Assembly: GCA_041402045.1 (NCBI GenBank)
Contig: JAWKSZ010000035.1
Location: 13,340-77,339 of the forward strand
DNA from: JAGQRJ01 sp041402045
Lineage (GTDB): Bacteria > Planctomycetota > J058
DNA: 64,000 nucleotides
Direction of reading: 5' to 3'
This document shows positions 26,581 through 34,252 of this stretch, in pieces (position 1 is the stretch's first letter; every line of letters starts with the position of its first letter). Position numbers and translations under genes: made by a program. Under the pieces are notes generated by a model that made no database searches, was not told the origin of the DNA, and worked only from the letters and a program-made list of their open reading frames with translations.

Positions 26581-27247
26581 GCGCAGGCGCAGCGGTGCGC
26601 GATCGGCCGCCGCGAGGCAGCGCCCCGAACGCGCTCAGGCGCAGCGGTGTCCGACGCATTCCAGGCGCAGCGGCGGCTGATCGCGCGTAGGGCGCGAGGT
26701 AGCCCCGAACGCGCTCAGGCGCAGCGGTGCCCGAACGGCCGCCGCGAGGCAGCGGCCTCCGAACGCGCTTCAGGCGCAGCGGTGTCCGATCGCACCCAGG
26801 CGCAGCGGTGCCCGATCGGCGCCGCCGCAGGCAGCGCCTCGAACGCGCTCAGGCGCAGCGGTGTCCGATCGCACCCCAGGCGCAGCGGTTCGATCGGCCG
26901 CCGCGAGGCAGCGCCCCGAACGCTCAGGCGCAGCGGTGTCCGATCGCACCCAGGCGCAGCGGCGGCCGATCGCGCGCGCGAGGCAGCGCCCGAACGCGCT
27001 CAGGTCGCAGCGGTGTCCGATCGCACCCAGGCGCAGCGGCGGCCGATCGCGCGGGCGCGAGGCGGTGCCCGATCGCGCACAGGCGCAAGCGGTGCCGTCC
27101 GATCGCACCAGGCGCGCGGCCGATCGCGCGGGGCGAGGCGGTGCCCGATCGCACAGGCGAAGGGTCCGATCGTACCCAGGCAGCGGCGCCCAGACCGCAC
27201 CCCGTAGCGGCGTCCGATCGCGCGCAGGCGGTGCGCGATCGCGCGGG
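26581..27247. repeat. Tandem array 2: CAGGCGCAGCGG / CCGATCG repeats
   Basis: A half-unit CAGGCGCAGCGGTG-CCGATCG occurs over and over with small indels. Pairs of half-units, separated by GCGAGGCAGCGCC and GAACGCGCT, make a higher-order unit of about 75-80 bp, present roughly eight times. Most half-units carry the palindrome CGATCG. Units decay towards 27,250, directly at the end of the next gene. Not coding, not CRISPR: there are no equal-length unique spacers. Confidence 0.75.
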
Positions 27248-29371
27248 TCAGAGCCCCGCGAGCGCCAGGGTGTGGAGCTCGCGCGCCTCCGCGCGGCGGT
27301 CGCCTTCGGGGAGCCAGGTCGCGAGCAAGCCGAGTTGGGCCTCGAGCTGGGCGCAGGTCGCCTCGTCGAGGAGCGCGATCCCTTGCCCCGCGAGTCGGGT
27401 GCGGGCCAGCAGGCCGGCCTGGGTCTCGGCGGCGGCCACCGCGGCCTCGATCCGCGTCGAGGCGTCGCCCCAGGGCGGGTCGAGCGCGCGCGCCCGCGCG
27501 AAGCGCAGCCCGGCCTGCTCGGCGTAGATCCGAGCCTCGGGTCCGCGGGCGAGGGCGCCCTCCAGGGCCGCGAGGCCGTGGGCGAGCTCGAGCTCGACCT
27601 GGTCCGCGAGGACCTCGCACAGCGCGGCGTGGGTGTGCGCGGCGTGCAGGCGCACGTCGTCCTGGGGCAGCCAGCGCAGGAGCAGGCTCAGGCGATCGAG
27701 GGCCAGGGCCTGCGCGCCGCGGTCGTCGCCGCGCAGCGCGTGCTGGGCCTGGACCTCGAGCTCGACCGCGGCGTAGGAGGCGTGCACTCGGAGCTCCGCC
27801 AGGTGGCCGCGGGTGAAGCCGTCGCGACCGGCGAGGCGCGCCAGGTCGGTCTCCACCGCCCGCAGCCCCAGGACGCTCGTGCCCCTCGCGGCGCCCTCCC
27901 CTCGACCCAGCAACGCCCGATCGAGGCGGTCGAGGGCCGCCTGGAGCGCGCGGTCGGCCTCGGACAGGGAGCGCAGTCGGCGCCCTTCTCGGTTGGCGAC
28001 CTCCAGGCGACGCAGCGCCTCGCGGCGCCCGGGGTGGATCGAGTGGGCGTCCTCCAGGGCGACGAGCAGCGCGCGCAGCGCGTCGCGGTCGTCGCAGCGC
28101 GGGGTGGGGGTCTCGAGCAGCCGACGCGTGGCCTGGACGCACTCGACCCGGTGCACCAGGTCGGTGAGCCGCGGGGCCAGGGCGCCGCGCAGGGCGATCG
28201 GGTAGCGCCGGCGCGCTTCGGCGAGGGCGGACTCGGCCGTGTCCTGGTCGCCGCGCCGGAACGCGTCCTCGGTCGCGTCCAGCGCCGCGGTGGCCTCCGC
28301 GAGCAGGTCCGGACAGCCGCCCTCGCGCCGGTGCTCGGCGCGCACGCTGGCCACGAGGTTCAGCAGGGTGCGCGCGTGGAGCTCTCCCTCGCCGTCGGTC
28401 TCCCAGCGCCAGGCCTCGTCGAAGCCGAGCCAGGCCACACGACCGGCGCCGGCCGCGCACAGCGCGAGGAGCGGCGCGGAGCCCGGCGCCTCCAACCACA
28501 CCGCGCTCCCCGGCCGCGCCCGCGCGGCGCCCGCGTGCCAGCCCAGCGCGGGCAAGGCGTCCCACGCGCGCAGGTTCTCCGCGTGGGTCGCGCGCAGGCG
28601 CAGGCTGGGCGACTCGGCGCCGGCGCGGGTCAGCCGCAGCCGCGACCGCTCGGCCACCGGGGCGTCGTCGAGCTCGACCGGGAGCACGGGCGCCAGGGCA
28701 CGCTGCAACGGGTCGCGCGCGTGTCGCGGCCCGGCGACGAGTACCAGCCCCAGGCCGCGCGCCTGGACCTCCCTCAGCAGGTGGTCGACCCAGGCCGCGC
28801 CGACGTCGGCGAGGGCCACGTCCCCCAGGATCAGGACGTCGTAGGGCGAGAGGTCGATCGGCACCGCGTCCAGGGCCGCGCTGCTGGGGGAGGACGCCTC
28901 CCGCGGGTGCCAGCCTTCGCCGCCTTCGAGGAGCACGGTGTCGAGGCTCAGCCCGGGCTCTCCCGCGAGGATCTGCTGCGCCGCGCGGAAGTGCCAGCGC
29001 GGCGCGCCCTCGACGTAGAGCACCCGGCGCGGGGCGACGGCGGGCGCCTGCTCCGCTGCGGTCGTCGGCGTGGCGGCCGGAGGAGAGCCGAGGGCGGAGG
29101 ACCCCCACAGCGCGGCGGCGACCAGGCTCGCCGCGAGGGCCAGCCCTGCGGCGAGGTCGTGGCCGCGGCTCCAGTCCGCCCCGAGCCGGCCGTCCACGAC
29201 CTGGCGGTGGCCGCAACCGGGGGCCGCGCACGCCCCGCCTCGGCGCGCGCAGCGCGGGTGGTGCGCCGCGAGGCAGCGCGCGCAGGCGACGCTGCGCTCC
29301 CGCGCCAGGGTGCGCGCGCAGGCGGCGCAGCGCAGGCGCAGGTCGAGCTCTGAGGCAGCCGCGGGGGTCAT
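27248..29371 (-). CDS. RING-like zinc finger / TM / glutamine-amidotransferase-like protein 2
   Basis: The 707-residue paralogue has the same zinc spacing (Cys15, 18, 30, 33, His37, His38, Cys41, 48, 53). A membrane helix lies at about 72-90. The amidotransferase-like domain starts RRVLYVEGAPRWHF and contains YDVLILGDVA. A long helical tail with LLATWLPEGDR ends the protein. It lacks the acidic N-terminal extension of paralogue 1 and has no sigma factor beside it. The ATG at MTPAAAS was chosen; the longer reading begins in a region with no ribosome-binding site. TACGGT lies 6 nt before this ATG, and a 20-bp motif shared with paralogue 3 lies further up. Confidence 0.78.
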   Translation of the reverse strand: MTPAAASELDLRLRCAACARTLARERSVACARCLAAHHPRCARRGGACAAPGCGHRQVVDGRLGADWSRGHDLAAGLALAASLVAAALWGSSALGSPPAATPTTAAEQAPAVAPRRVLYVEGAPRWHFRAAQQILAGEPGLSLDTVLLEGGEGWHPREASSPSSAALDAVPIDLSPYDVLILGDVALADVGAAWVDHLLREVQARGLGLVLVAGPRHARDPLQRALAPVLPVELDDAPVAERSRLRLTRAGAESPSLRLRATHAENLRAWDALPALGWHAGAARARPGSAVWLEAPGSAPLLALCAAGAGRVAWLGFDEAWRWETDGEGELHARTLLNLVASVRAEHRREGGCPDLLAEATAALDATEDAFRRGDQDTAESALAEARRRYPIALRGALAPRLTDLVHRVECVQATRRLLETPTPRCDDRDALRALLVALEDAHSIHPGRREALRRLEVANREGRRLRSLSEADRALQAALDRLDRALLGRGEGAARGTSVLGLRAVETDLARLAGRDGFTRGHLAELRVHASYAAVELEVQAQHALRGDDRGAQALALDRLSLLLRWLPQDDVRLHAAHTHAALCEVLADQVELELAHGLAALEGALARGPEARIYAEQAGLRFARARALDPPWGDASTRIEAAVAAAETQAGLLARTRLAGQGIALLDEATCAQLEAQLGLLATWLPEGDRRAEARELHTLALAGL

Positions 29372-29377
29372 GCTCCG

Positions 29378-29383
29378 ACCGTA
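29378..29383 (-). promoter_or_regulatory. Candidate -10 hexamer TACGGT, leaderless
   Basis: It ends 6 nt before the ATG of RING-like paralogue 2 on the minus strand. Paralogue 3 has TAGGCT at exactly the same distance. Confidence 0.4.
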
Positions 29384-29421
29384 GCCCGCGCTGCGCGCGA
29401 GCACAAAGCCCGCGTCGCGGA

Positions 29422-29441
29422 GCCCGTCGCGAGCTCAGCGC
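29422..29441 (-). promoter_or_regulatory. 20-bp motif shared upstream of RING-like paralogues 2 and 3
   Basis: On the plus strand it reads GCCCGTCGCGAGCTCAGCGC, identical over 20 bp to 32122-32141, with a CGCGAGCTC core close to a palindrome. The distance to the start is 51 nt. The sequences on either side differ, which argues for selection on the motif. It may be a common operator or upstream promoter element. Confidence 0.5.
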
Positions 29442-29607
29442 GGCGTGGAGGGCTGGGATCAGCGAGCTGCTTCACCTCTAGCTGTGCGGTGACACTGCGG
29501 TGCGGGAGCGCGTGTTGCTCGCTACGTTCTCGGTCCTGCGTTTGCATTCGGACTCCGCGTGCACCCTGGCCCCGAAAGAGAAGGCCGGCTTGGGCCACGT
29601 GCTGCAG

Positions 29608-32058
29608 CTACCGACGGTTCTGGCGGATCGCCTCCAGGCACAGCACGGCGACGGCGGTGGTTCCGACGCGCCCGTAGAGGCTGCCGCAGAGCCCGGCGGA
29701 CGGCCAATGCGTGGTGGAGTCTCCCCAGTCGGGGATCGAGCGCAGGGCCGCGAGGACCGCGATCAGGTCCTCGGCCCAGCGCTGCGCGGCGTCGGAGCCG
29801 TCGAGCTCCCGCGCGACGAGCAGGGCGAACAGCGGCTCGTGCGCGCTCGGGTCGAGGGGCACGCCGTAGAGGTGCAGGCGCGCCGCCTGGAGCTCGGTGA
29901 GGTCCGGCGAGGACCCTGAGCGGGTGAGCCCGCCGACCACGGCGGCCAGCAGCAGGGGGACCCCAGGCGCTTCGTCGGGGTGGTGCCAGGTGAGGGTCAC
30001 TCCGTCGCCGGGGGCGGCATAGCCCGCGCCCCGCGGGGGCTGGAACAGCGCCGTCAGGAAGCGCCGTCCGGCTTGCCGCGCCCGCTCCAGGCGAAAGGGC
30101 TCTTCGATCGGCGTCTCGCGGGTGAGCGCGGCGTCGAGCGCCGTGACCGCGAAGGCCGTCGAGAGCGAGTTGGGGCGCAGCTCGACGTCCAACTGCCAGC
30201 CTCCCTCGGACCCGCGCAGGACGAGGAGGCGCTCCAGGTAGCGACCCGTGGCGTCGCGCAGCTTGGCGTCGTCGGGATACCGCGCGCAGAGCTCGATCGC
30301 CGCCCAGGCAGCAAGCGTGTACGAGAGGTGGCGCGCGCGCGGCGGGTCCGGATCCCGGGGAACGGGGGTGTAACCCATCCGCCGCCACTGCTCCTCGCTC
30401 TCGAAAGCCAGCACGATCCTGGCTCCTTCCTCGCGCAGAGCCCAGCAGCCCCTGACCCAGGGGCGGGCCGCCGAGAGCGCGGCGCGGACCTCCCTGCTAG
30501 GGGCAGGGTCGGCCAAGAGCGCCAGGGTCGCGAGGGCAGACGCGCCTGAGGCCCCGTCGCCCGACCAGGTCCCATCGCTCTTCTGTTCCTTCAGCAGGTA
30601 CGCCTGACCCGCTGCGATCATTGCGTCCAGGGGGACGTCGCTCGGCGGGAGTGGGCTCGCCGGTTCGGTGGGCGTCGTCGACTCGACCACGACGAAGGGC
30701 CAGTCTGCGGCCGCCGGTGTCACGAGGTAGCCTCCGGCGGGCTCCGAGACCACCCCGGCACCCACCGCGCGGGCCGCCTCCCGCAGAGCTTCGAGCCACG
30801 TCGCGCTCGCGAGCTCGAGGTTGACCTCGCCTTCGACCCGCGGATCGACCGCGACGGGGGCGTCGCCGTAGGAGGCGAGGTCGGAGGCGAGGGACCGCAC
30901 CGAGCCCTTGAGCCGCCAGGAGCGGGTCGTGACCAGCGCCTCGGCGGCATGGGACACCTCCGGAGCAGGCCGGGTGAGCGCGTGCAGGGCTGTCCGCAGG
31001 AAGGCGTGCAGCGCGTCGTCGCTCCAGGGCTGCGCCAGGTCGAAGCCGACCCACAGCACCTGACCTTCGCCGCGGGTGGCGAGGGCCAAGACCGGCGCGG
31101 GATCGTCGCCGCTGGCCACGGCCAGGACCTCCGTCTCGGCGCGCGCCCTGCGTGCGCCGGCGTGCCCCGAGAGTTGCGGCAGCGCTGCCCACGCCTCCCA
31201 GCTCCGCTCCCAGGTCGGAGCGACCTGCAGCACGGGGGCGCGGCGGCCAGCGGCGGTGAGCCTCAGGCGCCACGCGTCACCGCGGACGCCCTCCGGGGCC
31301 ACCTCGACCGGCAGCAGACCGGAGAGCTCGCTGTGCTCGAGCTCTGCGCTGAGCTCGCCAGCCAAGACCAGGCCCACTCCGTGGGAGCGCACTGCGCTCC
31401 TTAGCTCGAGCAGCCACAGCGCGTGGAGCTCGGGCTCGCGCTGGAGGGGCCCGAGGACGACCACGTCGAAGTCCGTCGGGCGCGGAAGCAGGAGAGGCTC
31501 GGGCGAGCCCCCGGCCGCGCGGCCGCGGACCGTCAACGCCACCGTGGGGTCCGTACCCAGGGCCTTCACGACGCGCTCGGCCCGATCGGTGCCCAGGACG
31601 TCGACGTAGAGCACGCGCGAGATCCCGCGATAGGTCGCCGGGAGATCCGCGGCGGGCGCCGCCAACGGAGACGCTGCGGGCGCCGGAACGTCGGGCGGTG
31701 GAGCGTCGGCCTCGAAGGCGAGCTGCTGCCCGCCGAGCGCGAGCCCCAGACCTACCAGGAGCAGCGCGGCGACTCGACCCCAGCGGGGCCCAGAGGCCGC
31801 GGAGGTCACGGTCAGCGGCTCGGGGCGGACGAAGCGCTTGCCGCCGCAGCCGGGCGCGGCGCAGGCGCCGTGGGTCTGGACGCACTCCGGGTGGTGGGGG
31901 GCGAGGCACGCGCCGCAGTGAAGGCCTGCGTTGGAGACGAGGGCGTCGTGGCAATAGGTGCAGCGCAGGTGGAGGTCCAGGTTGGTCGGGACCTGAGGCG
32001 CGGGTGGAGGGGGGGAAAGCCCGGGCTTCTTGGGAGCGGGGTCGTCCGGCTGAGGCAT
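29608..32058 (-). CDS. RING-like / TM / amidotransferase-like protein 3 with cyclase-repeat domain
   Basis: The 816-residue paralogue keeps the finger (Cys33, 36, 48, 51, His55, His56, Cys59, 66, 71), a membrane helix at about 94-110, and an amidotransferase-like domain (RVLYVDVLGTDRAERVVKAL...FDVVVLGPLQ). Its tail is different. First comes a small secretin/STN-like domain (SWRLKGSVRSLASDLAS...LREAARAVGAGVV, about 385-470). Then comes an alpha-toroid of terpenoid-cyclase or squalene-cyclase repeats (AGQAYLLKEQKSDGTWSGDG, GGWQLDVELRPNSLSTAF). In signalling proteins such toroids bind ligands or partners rather than make terpenes. TAGGCT is 6 nt before the ATG, giving a probable leaderless mRNA. 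Confidence 0.8.
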   Translation of the reverse strand: MPQPDDPAPKKPGLSPPPPAPQVPTNLDLHLRCTYCHDALVSNAGLHCGACLAPHHPECVQTHGACAAPGCGGKRFVRPEPLTVTSAASGPRWGRVAALLLVGLGLALGGQQLAFEADAPPPDVPAPAASPLAAPAADLPATYRGISRVLYVDVLGTDRAERVVKALGTDPTVALTVRGRAAGGSPEPLLLPRPTDFDVVVLGPLQREPELHALWLLELRSAVRSHGVGLVLAGELSAELEHSELSGLLPVEVAPEGVRGDAWRLRLTAAGRRAPVLQVAPTWERSWEAWAALPQLSGHAGARRARAETEVLAVASGDDPAPVLALATRGEGQVLWVGFDLAQPWSDDALHAFLRTALHALTRPAPEVSHAAEALVTTRSWRLKGSVRSLASDLASYGDAPVAVDPRVEGEVNLELASATWLEALREAARAVGAGVVSEPAGGYLVTPAAADWPFVVVESTTPTEPASPLPPSDVPLDAMIAAGQAYLLKEQKSDGTWSGDGASGASALATLALLADPAPSREVRAALSAARPWVRGCWALREEGARIVLAFESEEQWRRMGYTPVPRDPDPPRARHLSYTLAAWAAIELCARYPDDAKLRDATGRYLERLLVLRGSEGGWQLDVELRPNSLSTAFAVTALDAALTRETPIEEPFRLERARQAGRRFLTALFQPPRGAGYAAPGDGVTLTWHHPDEAPGVPLLLAAVVGGLTRSGSSPDLTELQAARLHLYGVPLDPSAHEPLFALLVARELDGSDAAQRWAEDLIAVLAALRSIPDWGDSTTHWPSAGLCGSLYGRVGTTAVAVLCLEAIRQNRR

Positions 32059-32064
32059 GCACTC

Positions 32065-32070
32065 AGCCTA
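32065..32070 (-). promoter_or_regulatory. Candidate -10 hexamer TAGGCT, leaderless
   Basis: It ends 6 nt before the ATG of RING-like paralogue 3, matching the spacing at paralogue 2. Confidence 0.4.
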
Positions 32071-32121
32071 GCGCCGGCCTGCGGGGACCGCCGCACACCG
32101 GGCTTCCAGGGTGAGCCGGGC

Positions 32122-32141
32122 GCCCGTCGCGAGCTCAGCGC
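32122..32141 (-). promoter_or_regulatory. Second copy of the 20-bp shared motif
   Basis: It is identical to 29422-29441 and lies 63 nt before the start of paralogue 3. Flanks are unrelated. The 306-bp divergent region containing it otherwise holds only a gene remnant and the ParB-like promoter. Confidence 0.5.
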
Positions 32142-32155
32142 AGGCAGCCCACGAG

Positions 32156-32314
32156 CTAGGCGCCGTCGTCGGGGAACCGGGCCAGCACGCGGCGCTCGCC
32201 GCGCTCGACGTGCGCCGCGTGGACGGTCGGCACGCACGCGCTCTGGCGCAGGTTCAGGTCGTCGAAGGGGAAACGCGGGAAGGCGTGCTTCGTGCCCTCG
32301 AGCTCGGGGAAGGC
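32156..32314 (-). pseudogene. Probable C-terminal gene remnant
   Basis: An open frame of 52 codons without a usable start reads AFPELEGTKHAFPRFPFDDL and later CVPTVHAAHVERGERRVL before a TAG. The composition looks like real protein rather than random GC-rich translation, and a stop lies directly upstream. It is probably the tail of a gene whose front has been lost. Family not recognised. Confidence 0.3.
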
Positions 32315-32337
32315 TCACCGCTGCGCACGGCCCGCGC

Positions 32338-32343
32338 TAGGAT
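32338..32343 (+). promoter_or_regulatory. Candidate -10 hexamer TAGGAT
   Basis: It lies 21 nt before the ATG of the ParB-like gene in GC-rich flanks. The spacing matches the longer-leader class seen at 7.4, 50.0, 54.1 and 62.6 kb. Confidence 0.3.
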
Positions 32344-32364
32344 CGCGCGCGAGCGAGGTGCGCC

Positions 32365-33342
32365 ATGGCCAAGAAGAAGACCGGCGGCGAGGCCGCGAAG
32401 AAGAAGGCGACCAAGAAGCAGGCCGCGCCGAAGAAGAAGGCGACGCGCAAGAAGAAGGCGGCGGCCGGCGAGCGCGGGCTCGCGCCGGCGGAGCTGCTCG
32501 CGGGGGAGCCGAGCCCCGAGTGCGAGACCCTGGCCCAGGCGGTCGCAGAGGACGGCGGCGCCGTGCTCGCGCGGTTCAAGGACCCGCTGGGCGGGGGCTG
32601 GCAGCTCCTGGCCGCGCTCCCGGTGGAGAAGGTCGTGCCCGCGCCCTTCCAGCGCGACCTCTCGGACACCCACGTCAAGAAGCTGCAGGCGGTGATCGAC
32701 CGCCTCGACCGCTTCCTCGACCCGATCGTGGTCGTGCGCACCCTGAGCGGCGACTACTGGACGCCGAACGGACACCACCGGCTGCAGGCCATGACCCGGC
32801 TCGGCGCCAAGGCGATCACCGCGCTGGTCGTGCCCCAGTTCGACGTGGCGTATCAGATCCTGGCGCTCAACACCGAGAAGGCCCCCGGGCTCAAGGAGCG
32901 CGCGCTGGAGGTGATCCGCCTGGCGCGGGAGCTGGCCACGATCGGGCCGGCGCAGGAGGCGGACTTCGCCGTGCAGTTCGACAGCGCCTCGCTCCTGACC
33001 CTGGGGGTGTGCTACGAGCAGCAGGCGCGCTTCTCGGGCTCGGTCTACGAGTCGCTGCTCAAGCGCTGCGACGACTTCCTGGACCAGCCCCTGAGCGAGG
33101 CGCTCGAGGTGCGCGAGGCCCGGGCGCAGGCGGTGTTCCGCGTGGACGCCCTGGTCGTCGCCGCCGTCGAGGCGCTCAAGGCGCGCGGGTTCCAGAGCTC
33201 GTACCTCAAGCCCTTCGTCATGGGCAAGCTCAACCCGCTCAAGGGCAGCCGGGGCAAGGTCGAGTTCGACGCCACCTTCGCCACCCTCGAGGCCAAGGCC
33301 GCCGCCTTCGACCCCGCCTCGGTCAAGCAGGGCGAGGTGTAG
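32365..33342 (+). CDS. ParB-like DNA-binding protein with histone-H1-like N-terminal tail
   Basis: The 325-residue protein begins with about 36 residues made almost wholly of Lys, Ala and Thr (MAKKKTGGEAAKKKATKKQ...), like histone H1 tails and bacterial H1-like proteins. A ParB N-domain follows at about 75-150 (LPVEKVVPAPFQRDLSDTHVK..., YWTPNGHHRLQAM). The box usually GERR is GHHR, as in ParB-like nuclease or sulfiredoxin-like relatives. The rest is helical and unassigned. No ParA or parS is visible nearby, so chromosome partition is unlikely. DNA binding through the tail plus a CTP- or ATP-binding ParB fold is the reasonable inference. Confidence 0.72.
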   Translation: MAKKKTGGEAAKKKATKKQAAPKKKATRKKKAAAGERGLAPAELLAGEPSPECETLAQAVAEDGGAVLARFKDPLGGGWQLLAALPVEKVVPAPFQRDLSDTHVKKLQAVIDRLDRFLDPIVVVRTLSGDYWTPNGHHRLQAMTRLGAKAITALVVPQFDVAYQILALNTEKAPGLKERALEVIRLARELATIGPAQEADFAVQFDSASLLTLGVCYEQQARFSGSVYESLLKRCDDFLDQPLSEALEVREARAQAVFRVDALVVAAVEALKARGFQSSYLKPFVMGKLNPLKGSRGKVEFDATFATLEAKAAAFDPASVKQGEV

Positions 33343-33432
33343 GCGGACTGTCGGGAACCACGTCACCCTGGCCGGGGGCGCTCCGCGGGGCCGGGGGTTA
33401 GGTCGGGCGTCGGGTTTGCTTTCGGAGGGGCC

Positions 33433-34251
33433 GTGTCGACCCTCGGCTCCGGCTCCTGGACCTCCGCGCGGAACGCGGCGGGCTTTCGTCTGCGCCGCGC
33501 GCTGCGCTGGTCGCTGGGGCCGCCGCGCCTGCGGCAGGAGCCCAAGGGCCGGCTGTTCAGCTACCTCGAGGACCCCCGCGCTGCCGACGCGCGAGAGCGC
33601 GAGCTGCGCGAGCGCTACGCCCTCGAGCCGCTCAGGGAGCGCTCGCGGCGGATCGACTACCAGGAGAACCTCTACCTCCTCGACCTGCTCGAGGGCGCGC
33701 TCCCCGGGCAGCGCTTCGTGCCGGGGACCCGAGCGCTGGACGTGGGCTCCAAGAACTGGAGCTACGTGTTCGCGCTCCAGCGCTTCCTCGCCGCGCGCGG
33801 CGCGGAGCCCCTCGAGCTGCACGGGGTCGAGGTCGACGCCCACGTCGTCTACTGGACCCTGCGCTCGCGCAAGGACCTGGCCCAGGCCTACATGGCCCAG
33901 ACCGGCAACGAGGCCTTGCGCTTCTGGTCGGCGGACGTGCGCGAGCTCGAGCAGGGCGAGTTCGACCTCGTGACCTGGTTCTACCCGTTCCTCACCCGCG
34001 AGGCGCTCCTGGGCTGGGGGCTCCCGCTGTCGCTGCTCGAGCCGCGCGGCACGCTGCAGGCGGTCGTGGACCGCGTGCGCCCCGGCGGGCACCTGCTGCT
34101 CGTGACCCACACCCTGCGGGAGCTCGGGCTGCTGATCGAGCTCGAGCCCCCGGGCCTCGAGCTCGTGCGCCGCGGGCCGGTCCAGAGCCAGCTCGTGCCC
34201 TACTGGCCGCGGACCCAGGAGCGCACGGCGAGCCTCTACCGCCGCGGCTGA
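33433..34251 (+). CDS. Class I SAM-dependent methyltransferase-like protein
   Basis: The 272-residue protein contains GTRALDVGSKNWSYVFALQRFL, the first strand and loop of a Rossmann methyltransferase. LHGVEVDAHVV is the acidic end of strand 2, and EQGEFDLVTWFYPFL the strand-4 block. VDRVRPGGHLLLVTHTLREL resembles the usual post-core strand. The loop reads DVGSKNWS instead of DxGxGxG, so cofactor binding may be altered. The start is GTG. It is convergent with the kinase gene, the stops being one base apart. Substrate unknown. Confidence 0.7.
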   Translation: MSTLGSGSWTSARNAAGFRLRRALRWSLGPPRLRQEPKGRLFSYLEDPRAADARERELRERYALEPLRERSRRIDYQENLYLLDLLEGALPGQRFVPGTRALDVGSKNWSYVFALQRFLAARGAEPLELHGVEVDAHVVYWTLRSRKDLAQAYMAQTGNEALRFWSADVRELEQGEFDLVTWFYPFLTREALLGWGLPLSLLEPRGTLQAVVDRVRPGGHLLLVTHTLRELGLLIELEPPGLELVRRGPVQSQLVPYWPRTQERTASLYRRG

Positions 34252-34252
34252 G

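Noticed and set aside
25605..26659. Long open frames with Pro/Arg/Thr repeats across array 1
   Set aside because: They exist only because the repeat lacks stops; unit-length indels change the frame, and no start site is credible.
25801..27247. CRISPR-like appearance of the repeat arrays
   Set aside because: Units follow each other directly or with partial copies; there are no unique spacers of equal length and no cas genes.
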